The notes under the pieces were generated by a model. The model searched no databases and was not told the origin of the DNA. It saw nothing but the letters and a program-made list of their open reading frames with translations. Both the position numbers and the translations under genes were made by a program. 18,786 nt of DNA from an uncultured Actinomycetes bacterium (GTDB lineage Bacteria > Actinomycetota > Acidimicrobiia > Acidimicrobiales > Acidimicrobilacustridaceae), in NCBI GenBank assembly GCA_937927725.1, contig CALBSE010000024.1, positions 1-18,786 on the forward strand. Reading direction: 5' to 3'. Shown one piece after another: positions 8,626 to 15,346 of the stretch. Numbering within the stretch: position 1 is the first letter of the stretch; every line of letters starts with the position of its first letter.

Positions 8626-9998
8626 TCGGTTTCGTCCTCCTCGGACGCTGGGGTCTCCGGAACGGTATCGCCATCCTCGTCATCTGCGACTGCAAGATCC
8701 GCAAAAACGATGCTGTTGCCAGCTTCGTCGGTGATGGTGACAGTTTCAGTCAGCCAATCAAGGGCTTTGCGTTTCGAGATGTCGGTCTTCAACGCAGGCA
8801 GATGCCCAGCGTCGATGAGCTGAGTGCGCACGACATCGCTGTCCTGCTGGACACGGGCAGCGACTGCCTCGAACTCGAGGTCGAGATCCTCTTCAAGCGC
8901 CTCGATGGACTCGGCCAAGGCGATCGCTCGCAGCGCGAGGTCCACGCGGGCCGAACGTTCCGCGGTGGTCTTGAGATCGTCGAGGAACTGTTCGGTATCG
9001 GTTCCGGAGAACTGAAGCCATTGCTCTAGCGACAAGCCCTGAGCCTGCAGGCGCATGGCCATGTCCTGAAGACGCTCATTCATTTCAGCGGCAACGAGAG
9101 GCTCGGGAAGTTCGTCGGTCACAAGTTCGGCGAGTGCTTCGCCAATCTTTTCGCGAACCATCATCTGGGACTGTGCCTTGCGAACCTCGGTCATGCGGGT
9201 AACGAGATCGTCACGCCACGCAGCCATCGTCTCGAACTCTGAAGCCTGAGCCGCAAATTCGTCGTTGAGTTCCGGAAGAACCTTTGCCTTGACCTCGGTG
9301 ATCGTGACCTCGAAATGAAGTGGATCTTCGTCATCGCCGTTCGGATGGGGAGCATCGAATGAGCGGGTATCGCCAGCGGCAGCGCCGACGAGTTGCTCAT
9401 CGAGCTCCGGCACGATGCCTGCAGATCCGACCTCGTAGAGATACGCGCTAGCGACAAGGCCTTCGAGGACCTCGTCGTTTTGCGAGCCTTCAATGTCGAT
9501 CGTGACGTAATCGCCGGAATCTGCCGCACGCTCGACAACTTCGAGGTCACCATATTGGTTGCGAAAACGCTCGAGTTGCGCATCGATTTCTTCATCCGAT
9601 GGCGTCGGCGTAGGGATCTCAACAGAAAGATTGGCGTAACCGCTGACGGTAATCACGGGACGAACTTCGACAATCGCGTCGAACTTCACCGTTCCCGATT
9701 CCTGGCCGTCGGTGATTTCGATCTCGGGAGGCGCGATGACATCGACCTCGTTCGCGACCACCGCATCGGAGTAGTACTCCGGCAGGGCGTCGTTCAATGC
9801 CTGAGCACGACCGGCGCCAGCGCCGATATGTGACTCAAGGACTCGACGAGGCGCTTTGCCGGGTCGGAACCCAGGAATACGCACATCGCGAGCGATCTTT
9901 TTGAACGCCGCATTGACGGCTGATTCGAATTCCTGCTCGTCGACCTCGACGGACAGCTTGACCTTGTTGCCCTCAAGGGCTTCGACAGTTGATTTCAC
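8622..9998 (-). CDS. tig: Trigger factor, ribosome-associated chaperone and prolyl isomerase
   Basis: A 458-residue three-domain chaperone. The N-terminal ribosome-binding domain has the signature GFRPGKAP at 43-50. The FKBP-type PPIase domain follows at about 155-245 (GDYVTIDIEG; a F-E-V-T-I-T-E-V-K strand at its end). The helical substrate-binding C-domain covers about 255-430 and is rich in Glu, Gln and Ala. The tail is very acidic (DDEDGDTVPETPASEEDETE), common in high-GC Gram-positive homologues. The start is GTG at 9998 giving MKSTVEALEGNKVKLSVEVD, the expected N-terminus. No Shine-Dalgarno is visible. A TAGACT hexamer sits 9 bases upstream, so the transcript may have a very short leader. 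It is the first gene of the minus-strand block and overlaps clpP. Confidence 0.97.
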   Translation of the reverse strand: MKSTVEALEGNKVKLSVEVDEQEFESAVNAAFKKIARDVRIPGFRPGKAPRRVLESHIGAGAGRAQALNDALPEYYSDAVVANEVDVIAPPEIEITDGQESGTVKFDAIVEVRPVITVSGYANLSVEIPTPTPSDEEIDAQLERFRNQYGDLEVVERAADSGDYVTIDIEGSQNDEVLEGLVASAYLYEVGSAGIVPELDEQLVGAAAGDTRSFDAPHPNGDDEDPLHFEVTITEVKAKVLPELNDEFAAQASEFETMAAWRDDLVTRMTEVRKAQSQMMVREKIGEALAELVTDELPEPLVAAEMNERLQDMAMRLQAQGLSLEQWLQFSGTDTEQFLDDLKTTAERSARVDLALRAIALAESIEALEEDLDLEFEAVAARVQQDSDVVRTQLIDAGHLPALKTDISKRKALDWLTETVTITDEAGNSIVFADLAVADDEDGDTVPETPASEEDETE

Positions 9999-10107
9999 AG
10001 GTTGGCGAGTCTACCGGTGAGGTTTGCGGCCACGTCCACCTGAGGGTTTTGGTTACGAATCACCCTCGTGATGAAGACCCCAGGTTCTGCCTGTACGCTC
10101 ACTGCGC
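9999..10107. promoter_or_regulatory. Divergent promoter region between tig and tRNA-Pro
   Basis: Both flanking genes are transcribed away from this 109-base gap, so it should hold two promoters. On the minus strand TAGACT (10008-10013) is a plausible -10 for tig, 9 bases before the GTG; a partial -35 match, TGGACG, lies 19 bases further upstream. On the plus strand TACGCT (10094-10099), preceded by TG, is a plausible extended -10 for the tRNA, 8 bases before its first base, but no good -35 accompanies it. The hexamers are weak matches; the layout is the stronger argument. Confidence 0.45.
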
Positions 10108-10181
10108 CGGGGAATGGCGCAGCTTGGTAGCGCGCCTGCTTTGGGAGCAGGAGGCCGGGAGTTCGAATCTCCCTTCCCCGA
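10108..10181 (+). tRNA. tRNA-Pro (anticodon TGG)
   Basis: A complete cloverleaf can be drawn. The acceptor stem CGGGGAA pairs with TTCCCCG (10174-10180), with discriminator A10181. The D-arm is GCGC-AGCTTGGTA-GCGC. The anticodon stem CCTGC/GCAGG closes the loop TTTGGGA, with TGG at 10142-10144. The T-arm is GGGAG-TTCGAAT-CTCCC. The terminal CCA is not encoded (ACTC follows). It is divergent from tig. Confidence 0.97.
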
Positions 10182-10218
10182 CTCGTGCACAACCGATAAC
10201 TCACAATCTGGGGCTTCG

Positions 10219-11502
10219 ATGGACTCTGGAAGCAACGCAGCGTCAGACCTCGCTGAGATATCGGTTCGTGGTGCACAGAACTCACCTGGTGGTCCCGGTC
10301 TCTCCGACCGGGACCGCACGGTTCGATGGCTTGCCGCGAGTCTTTCCCTCACCGTTGGCGCCGTGCACTTTGGCTACGCACCGCATCATCTTGCTGAGGA
10401 CTGGGCCCATGGCTGGTTCTTCATGGCGATTGCTGCCTACCAGTGCCTGTTCGCTGTCCTGATTGTTGCTCGCCCTCGACGCTGGCTCTGGGCATCGGCC
10501 ATAGCCGTGAATAGCGCAATCATCGCGACGTGGTTGGTTTCACGGACCGTCGGACTTCCGTTCGGTCCGGAGGCACTCCGTTCTGAATCGTTCTCCGCCC
10601 CCGACATCGTGAGTTCAGTGATCGAAGCGGTGATCATCGTTCTTTCGATCGTTGCGCTCACAGTTCCAGCCGCCCTTGAACGTGACTCGAAAGATCGAAT
10701 TTCGCTCCGCTTTGCTGCGTTCGCGATCGGAACGGTCGCCGTTGTTCTCGGCGCACTCATGCTGACACCGACCTACACCGCTGCTCACGAAGCAGCGGGC
10801 CATTCACACGGCGCAGCATCAACGAGCGGCACGACACCGTGCGAACTCTCGGGTCCACCTGTGTCTCCTGGACAGGTTGCAACCGATGCAGTGGGTCATA
10901 GTCATCGGGGACCTTCGCCTCAGGTCGTGATCTCCGCATCGGAACGTGAGCAACTTGCTACGCAACAAGCACTGGCTCGCACTGTTGTCGCGCAGTATCC
11001 GACGGTTGCTGAAGCCGAGGCTGCCGGGTATCGCATGTCAACGCCCTACGTCCCGTGTATCGGTGCCCACTACACAAATATGCGGTTAGCGATTGGTTTC
11101 GATCCCGCTCGTCCCTCCGAGCTGTTATTCGATGGCACGGCACCAACGTCGAAGCTGGTTGGGTTGAGTTATCTCGTATGGCACCCGGGTGGCGCCCCAG
11201 ACGGGTTCGCAGGAGCAAACGACCTCTGGCATCAGCACAACAACAATGGCGGTCTGTGCCAGAAGGGCGGAATCGTCGTCGGAGCCGAAGCGATGAGTGA
11301 GGAGGACTGCAAGGCCATCGGCGGCCGGAAAGTTGCTCTTGGCGATGTCTGGATGCTCCACGACTGGATCGTTCCCGGATGGGAATGTTCGTGGGGCGTC
11401 TTCGCCGGTGAATGCCCGGAACTCGGCGGCCGAACCGGCGGTTCTGCTTGGGACGATCCCGCACCTGGCTCAGTCGGCGCACAACTCGTCGGAGCGAAAT
11501 AG
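10219..11502 (+). CDS. Uncharacterised membrane protein with His-rich linkers and a Cys/His/Trp-rich C-terminal domain
   Basis: A 427-residue protein of unknown function. About five membrane helices are visible: roughly 36-52, 64-84, 87-107, 128-150 and 162-183. The first loop has several His (H50, H56, H57, H64). A linker follows with two HSH motifs (195-197, 227-229), then a soluble domain from about 237 to the end with an A-E-A-E-A-A-G-Y motif, Y-V-P-C280-I-G-A-H284-Y, WHPGGAPDGF (321-330), DLWHQHNNNGGLC (335-347) and DVWMLHDWIVPGWEC (376-390). The many conserved-looking His, Cys and Trp suggest metal or cofactor binding outside the cytoplasm; this is inference. The open frame reaches back into tRNA-Pro, so the ATG at 10219, with GGGG just ahead, is taken as the start. 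It lies between two tRNAs on the same strand. I do not recognise a named family. Confidence 0.8.
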   Translation: MDSGSNAASDLAEISVRGAQNSPGGPGLSDRDRTVRWLAASLSLTVGAVHFGYAPHHLAEDWAHGWFFMAIAAYQCLFAVLIVARPRRWLWASAIAVNSAIIATWLVSRTVGLPFGPEALRSESFSAPDIVSSVIEAVIIVLSIVALTVPAALERDSKDRISLRFAAFAIGTVAVVLGALMLTPTYTAAHEAAGHSHGAASTSGTTPCELSGPPVSPGQVATDAVGHSHRGPSPQVVISASEREQLATQQALARTVVAQYPTVAEAEAAGYRMSTPYVPCIGAHYTNMRLAIGFDPARPSELLFDGTAPTSKLVGLSYLVWHPGGAPDGFAGANDLWHQHNNNGGLCQKGGIVVGAEAMSEEDCKAIGGRKVALGDVWMLHDWIVPGWECSWGVFAGECPELGGRTGGSAWDDPAPGSVGAQLVGAK

Positions 11503-11536
11503 ATCCCGTCTCATTCGCGATAACCTGTCGCCACCC

Positions 11537-11610
11537 GCGGGTGTAGCTCAATGGTAGAGCACCGTCCTTCCAAGTCGGCTATGAGGTTTCGATTACCTTC
11601 ACCCGCTCCA
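11537..11610 (+). tRNA. tRNA-Gly (anticodon TCC)
   Basis: Acceptor stem GCGGGTG pairs with CACCCGC (11600-11606), discriminator T11607, and CCA is encoded at 11608-11610. The D-arm is GCTC-AATGGTA-GAGC. The anticodon loop is CTTCCAA with TCC at 11569-11571. The T-arm is GAGGT-TTCGATT-ACCTT with one G-T pair. The anticodon stem CCGTC/GTCGG has a T-T mismatch at its fourth pair (11565 against 11575). All other invariant positions look normal, so it is probably functional. TAACCT at 11521-11526 is a possible -10. Confidence 0.94.
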
Positions 11611-11615
11611 CGTAA

Positions 11616-11642
11616 ACGATGGGCCCCAACGGGGCCCATCGT
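11616..11642 (+). terminator. Perfect 12-bp hairpin downstream of tRNA-Gly
   Basis: ACGATGGGCCCC (11616-11627) pairs without error with GGGGCCCATCGT (11631-11642) around an AAC loop. It begins five bases after the tRNA CCA. The following CGCGTTTGG has only a short T-run. The GC-rich stem and its position support an intrinsic terminator for the tRNA-Gly transcript; in actinobacteria terminators often lack a long T-tract. Confidence 0.75.
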
Positions 11643-11713
11643 CGCGTTTGGGGTGACAGGGCGCACAGTTCCAACACACGGCGATCGGTGATCCCCTCAC
11701 TAGTGTCGACACC

Positions 11714-13267
11714 ATGAAGGCAACGTCCATCGGCCACGCCGGAATTCTCATCGAAACTGCCGATGTATCGATCGTCTGTGATCCGTGGTTTCTTCCCGCG
11801 TTTCAAGGTTCATGGTGCGTCTTTCCACGAAACGATCAACTGTCTGCCGATCTCATGGCTCGCATCGAGTCGCCCGATTACCTCTACATCTCCCACATTC
11901 ACGGCGACCACTTCGACGAACGTTGGCTCCCCAATCACATCAATCGCAGCGCCACCGTTCTCCTCCCAGGATTTCCTACCGGTGAATTGAAGAACAGGCT
12001 TCGCGCTCTCGGCTTCAGGAACTTCGTCCATACCGTTGACGGACAAGAGATCGATCTCCTCGGCAGTACACGTGTTGCGATTCATTGCGAAACATCAATT
12101 ACCGACGGACCGGGCGGCGATTCCGCACTTGTTGTTTCCGACTCAACAGGTCGCGTCGTCAATCAAAATGATTGCCGGACCCACGACCTCGCGGCTCTCG
12201 CTTCACACGGACCAATCGATCTGCATTGGCTGCAATACAGCGGCGCCATCTGGTACCCGATGGTCTACGACGAGCCCGCAGACGTCATGCGCGAACTCAT
12301 CGATGCAAAGGTCGAAAGTCAGTTTTCACGAGCCATGCGCTACGTCGAGGTACTTAACGCACGTGCAATCGTCCCTAGCGCAGGTCCCCCAGCATTTCTC
12401 GACCCTGACCTTTTCCATCTCAATGTGATCACGGGCGACGAACTGAGCATCTTTCCTGACCAACTCGCGTTCATGGACCAACTTGGTGAAGGTAGTCGCA
12501 CCGGAATCCTCGCTATTCCCGGGACGTGCATTGAGATTGCCCCGGATCGAATCGATGTCACCCACCCCTGTTCCTCTCAGGAACTTTCGGCGATCTTTGA
12601 CGACAAAGAGGACTATCTCCGCAACTACCAAAGGGACTGGCTTCCGTCTATTGAGGAGCAGAAGTCGAAGTGGTTGCCCCCCAGCGACAACCTTCTCGCC
12701 GACCTCAAAGCCTGGTGGGAGCCACTGCTCGCAATTGCACCAAACCTGTGTAGCGGCGTCGGGGATATCTGCGTTCTCGACATGGGTGATCTCAAGATTG
12801 CGATTGACTTCCCCAATGCATCGGTCAACGAATGGGACGGCGCCGATCACGGATTTCGGTTCACCATTGATCGCCGTCTCGTCGAAACAGTCGCTGCGGA
12901 ACACGCCGTCGACTGGAGTAATTCGTTGTTTCTTTCGTGTCGCTTTTCGGCATGGCGACGCGGGCCGTTCAACGAATACGTCTATAACTTCTTCAAATCA
13001 CTCTCGGAAGAACGCATGACGCGTACTGAAGCAGAAGCCCTGCGCAAGGCCGACCCCGAACGCGGCGGCATCGCTGAAGAAGAGATTCAGATCGGCGATT
13101 GGCTCGTGCAGCGAACGTGCCCGCATCGCGACGCCGACCTTGCGGTCTTTGGCGTCGTCGATGGCAGCGAACTCGTCTGCACGCTGCACGGTTGGCGTTT
13201 CGATTGCGACACCGGCCGCTGTCTCAATGCAGAAGAACGAACCTTGCGAATTCGTCCTGCCACTTGA
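11714..13267 (+). CDS. Metallo-beta-lactamase-fold protein with C-terminal Rieske [2Fe-2S] domain, CMP-Neu5Ac hydroxylase (CMAH)-like
   Basis: A 517-residue probable oxygenase or metallo-enzyme. The N-terminal MBL fold starts T-S-I-G-H-A-G and has DPWF (23-26) and the metal motif SHIHGDH (60-66). The line DYLYISHIHGDHF resembles DLIYISHMHSDHL of animal CMAH. Further CMAH-like stretches, recalled from memory, are VVNQNDCRTHD (148-158), LQYSGAIWYPMVY (173-185) and a C-terminal part with a V-D/D-W-x-x-x-L-F-L motif near 398-430. The Rieske cluster is C469-P-H471 and C489-T-L-H492, with 17 residues between the pairs. In animal CMAH the Rieske domain is N-terminal; here it is the last 60 residues. 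CMAH hydroxylates the N-acetyl group of CMP-sialic acid; the substrate here is unknown. The ATG at 11714 lacks a Shine-Dalgarno; TAGTGT at 11701-11706 could be a -10 for a leaderless transcript. It is convergent with the acyltransferase. Confidence 0.85.
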   Translation: MKATSIGHAGILIETADVSIVCDPWFLPAFQGSWCVFPRNDQLSADLMARIESPDYLYISHIHGDHFDERWLPNHINRSATVLLPGFPTGELKNRLRALGFRNFVHTVDGQEIDLLGSTRVAIHCETSITDGPGGDSALVVSDSTGRVVNQNDCRTHDLAALASHGPIDLHWLQYSGAIWYPMVYDEPADVMRELIDAKVESQFSRAMRYVEVLNARAIVPSAGPPAFLDPDLFHLNVITGDELSIFPDQLAFMDQLGEGSRTGILAIPGTCIEIAPDRIDVTHPCSSQELSAIFDDKEDYLRNYQRDWLPSIEEQKSKWLPPSDNLLADLKAWWEPLLAIAPNLCSGVGDICVLDMGDLKIAIDFPNASVNEWDGADHGFRFTIDRRLVETVAAEHAVDWSNSLFLSCRFSAWRRGPFNEYVYNFFKSLSEERMTRTEAEALRKADPERGGIAEEEIQIGDWLVQRTCPHRDADLAVFGVVDGSELVCTLHGWRFDCDTGRCLNAEERTLRIRPAT

Positions 13268-13289
13268 GGCTCGCCAACTCCGAAACTCG

Positions 13290-14273
13290 TTAGGACAGAT
13301 GTTCAGCGTCAGCGACAACGACCTTGGCGTCGATCTCAAGCCAACGGTCGTCAAGCCACGCCTCAAACTCATCGCCATTGGGAATCGATGCACGCTGGTG
13401 AAGTTCGAGAACGACTTTTGCAGAGGGATTTGCTGAGGCGATTCGGCGACGGACGCCACCAAACGTGTCGAGTCCATCGAAGCCGACATGCCACATAACG
13501 ACAACGTCGCCAGAGGGAATTTCTTCAAGCAGCACCGATGCTCCCGCAGAGCGCGGTGGAAGCAACCGCCGAAGCCCAATCAACTTCGCGTGACGCTCGG
13601 GGGCCCTTCGCTCCAGACGCGCCACGAGTCCAATGCGTTTTTCGTCGTTCGTACGTGTGCCCTCTGGGAAGATCACAGCAACGTCTCGGTCCCCCATGTT
13701 CGCTGCCATGGTGCGAATCCCTGTGAGTTCTTGGCGAACTGCGGCCGAACCGCGATCAACAAAATAATTCGGGATGCGCTGACCGACGACGTCGAGACAT
13801 GGGTCGAAGAGGAGTTCCTTCTTCATGACATAGCGGGGGAACCGCTCTGCAAGAGATCCGAAAATCCATGCGCTCACGAGAGCATCACCAAGGCTTGCGT
13901 GTCGGCCGAGACAGATCAGTGGTCCCGTCGAGAGCTCCTCGACGCCCTCGACCTCGATCTTCAGCCCGCACGAGATCCGCAGCGAACCAATGAGCCTCTT
14001 TGCCCACCACCGCTGCAACGCGTAATTCGCACGATGGTTTCCGGCCTGACCTGTCAGCCAAATGCCCGCAGCACCGATGATCCCGAGCGTCTCAAGCCAG
14101 AGCCAAAACCACGCAAAGCTGAGCAGGCGAAAGGTGGGAAGGCGCCACGATCGACACGCGAGATCGAAGACGATCGACGCGAGGATCCACACTGGGAGCG
14201 AAAGCGTGAGCACGAAAGCGCCAAGGAGGACGCCCACAACGGTGATTGGCCGTCGAATCCACTTGTTACTCAC
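13290..14273 (-). CDS. 1-acyl-glycerol-3-phosphate acyltransferase family protein (PlsC-type)
   Basis: A membrane-associated acyltransferase that probably transfers an acyl chain from acyl-CoA or acyl-ACP to a glycerolipid. With the GTG start at 14273 it has 327 residues. Two or three hydrophobic helices occupy about 10-38 and 48-72. The catalytic HX4D motif is H125-A-S-L-G-D130. FPEGTR at 202-207 is the third PlsC motif, and the basic/aromatic YFVDRGS (170-176) fits motif II. The open frame continues to 14390, overlapping the divergent dioxygenase start. I chose GTG at 14273 because TACGAT, a -10-like hexamer, lies exactly 6 bases upstream, which suits a leaderless transcript. The upstream residues lack family resemblance. 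The substrate is unknown. The C-terminus meets the MBL-Rieske gene tail to tail 22 bases apart. Confidence 0.86.
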   Translation of the reverse strand: MSNKWIRRPITVVGVLLGAFVLTLSLPVWILASIVFDLACRSWRLPTFRLLSFAWFWLWLETLGIIGAAGIWLTGQAGNHRANYALQRWWAKRLIGSLRISCGLKIEVEGVEELSTGPLICLGRHASLGDALVSAWIFGSLAERFPRYVMKKELLFDPCLDVVGQRIPNYFVDRGSAAVRQELTGIRTMAANMGDRDVAVIFPEGTRTNDEKRIGLVARLERRAPERHAKLIGLRRLLPPRSAGASVLLEEIPSGDVVVMWHVGFDGLDTFGGVRRRIASANPSAKVVLELHQRASIPNGDEFEAWLDDRWLEIDAKVVVADAEHLS

Positions 14274-14375
14274 GAGTTCATCGTACCGAGTGCCCACTGC
14301 CCCACCCGTGACCAAAGGGCCAGAATGAATTACCTGAGATAACGTGTGCCGTTCTTTCCGTGACTGGAGTCGACT
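14274..14375. promoter_or_regulatory. Divergent promoter region between acyltransferase and dioxygenase
   Basis: This gap separates two divergent genes. On the minus strand TACGAT (14280-14285) is followed after 6 bases by the acyltransferase GTG, as expected for a leaderless actinobacterial transcript. On the plus strand GGAG (14366-14369) lies 6 bases before the dioxygenase GTG, and GATAAC (14338-14343) is a weak -10 candidate. No clear operator was seen. Confidence 0.4.
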
Positions 14376-15332
14376 GTGACGACGACGCAACTTGTTCCCG
14401 AAAAAGATCCGAGCGCTGGTCTCGGTCCTTCACGCAAAGTTATGGATGACGGCACTCCCGTCGGTCCCGCCACACTTCTCGCCGAGGAACGGGCGCGCTT
14501 GGCAGGACTCACATGGACCAACTTCGATGCCGTTCAAGTTGGTTCGACGCTTGGCGCTGAGATCTCAGGCGTCGATCTCACCACTGAACTTTCCGATGAC
14601 GTCATCGCCGAACTCCAGCTGGCGCTCGACAACTACAAGGTCATTTTCTTTCGCGATCAGCCACTGACCTCCGATCAACATGTTGCGTTCGCCAGGCGTT
14701 TCGGACCCTTGGAGATTCACCCCTTCATTCCTTCAAATACCGGAGTTCCCGAACTCGTTCGATTTGAAAAGACGGCCGAGGTCGCCGGCTACGAGAATTC
14801 GTGGCATCACGATGTCACCTGGCGCGCGGAGCCGTCGATGGGTGCGATCCTTCACGGGATCGAGCTACCCGCAGTTGGTGGAGACACGCTCTTTTCGGAC
14901 ATGGGCGCCGCGTACGACGGACTCTCCGATGCCATAAAGCAGCAAATCGACGGTCTTCAGGCCGAACACGATTTCATGAAGAGTTTTGGACGAACGGTTC
15001 CCCAAGATCGCATGGCCGAGACCCGGGAGATGTTTCCAGTCGTCACCCATCCGGTTGTAGTTACTCATGAACGTACCGGTCGCAAATTGCTCTATGTCAA
15101 TCGCAATTTCGTCAACAGGATCATTGGACTCAGCGATGACGAAAGTGCGGCGCTTCTCAATCATTTGTGCAACCAAGCAGCCACAGTCGAGTACCAGATC
15201 CGCTTTCAGTGGAAGCCAGATTCGATTGCATTCTGGGACAACCGTGCGGTGCAGCACTACGCATCCAGTGACTACTGGCCGCAGCGTCGTGTCATGGAAC
15301 GCGCCAGCATCGTGGGTGCTCGTCCTGCCTGA
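14376..15332 (+). CDS. TauD/TfdA-family Fe(II)/2-oxoglutarate-dependent dioxygenase
   Basis: A 318-residue non-haem iron oxygenase. The iron triad is H144-x-D146 (in NSWHHDVTW) and H294 (DNRAVQHYA), and the 2-oxoglutarate-binding arginine is in QRRVMERAS (R309 by position). The early motif GAEISGVDLTTELSDD (60-75) and the FFRDQPLT segment (91-98) are typical of TauD and TfdA. About 48 residues precede the conserved core, longer than E. coli TauD, and look poorly ordered. These enzymes couple decarboxylation of 2-oxoglutarate to substrate hydroxylation; substrates range from taurine to aryloxyacetates, and the sequence does not tell which applies. The GTG start has a GGAG site 6 bases upstream. 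It is divergent from the acyltransferase and ends 14 bases from the convergent MFS gene. No sulfonate transporter is nearby, so taurine is not supported by context. Confidence 0.92.
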   Translation: MTTTQLVPEKDPSAGLGPSRKVMDDGTPVGPATLLAEERARLAGLTWTNFDAVQVGSTLGAEISGVDLTTELSDDVIAELQLALDNYKVIFFRDQPLTSDQHVAFARRFGPLEIHPFIPSNTGVPELVRFEKTAEVAGYENSWHHDVTWRAEPSMGAILHGIELPAVGGDTLFSDMGAAYDGLSDAIKQQIDGLQAEHDFMKSFGRTVPQDRMAETREMFPVVTHPVVVTHERTGRKLLYVNRNFVNRIIGLSDDESAALLNHLCNQAATVEYQIRFQWKPDSIAFWDNRAVQHYASSDYWPQRRVMERASIVGARPA

Positions 15333-15346
15333 CCAAAGGCACGCTC

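Noticed and set aside
10114..10218. Open frame extending the 10219 gene upstream into tRNA-Pro
   Set aside because: It would translate most of the tRNA. The ATG at 10219 lies after the tRNA and has a G-rich site ahead of it.
10108..11610. Integrated element bounded by the two tRNA genes
   Set aside because: No integrase and no direct repeat of either tRNA 3' end was seen, and the enclosed gene looks like ordinary chromosomal sequence.
13488..14342. 284-codon plus-strand open frame opposite the acyltransferase
   Set aside because: It is antisense to a gene with clear HX4D and FPEGTR motifs; its translation is low-complexity and shows no recognisable domain.
15333..15346. Terminator between the convergent dioxygenase and MFS genes
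   Set aside because: Only 14 bases separate the stops and no inverted repeat is present.
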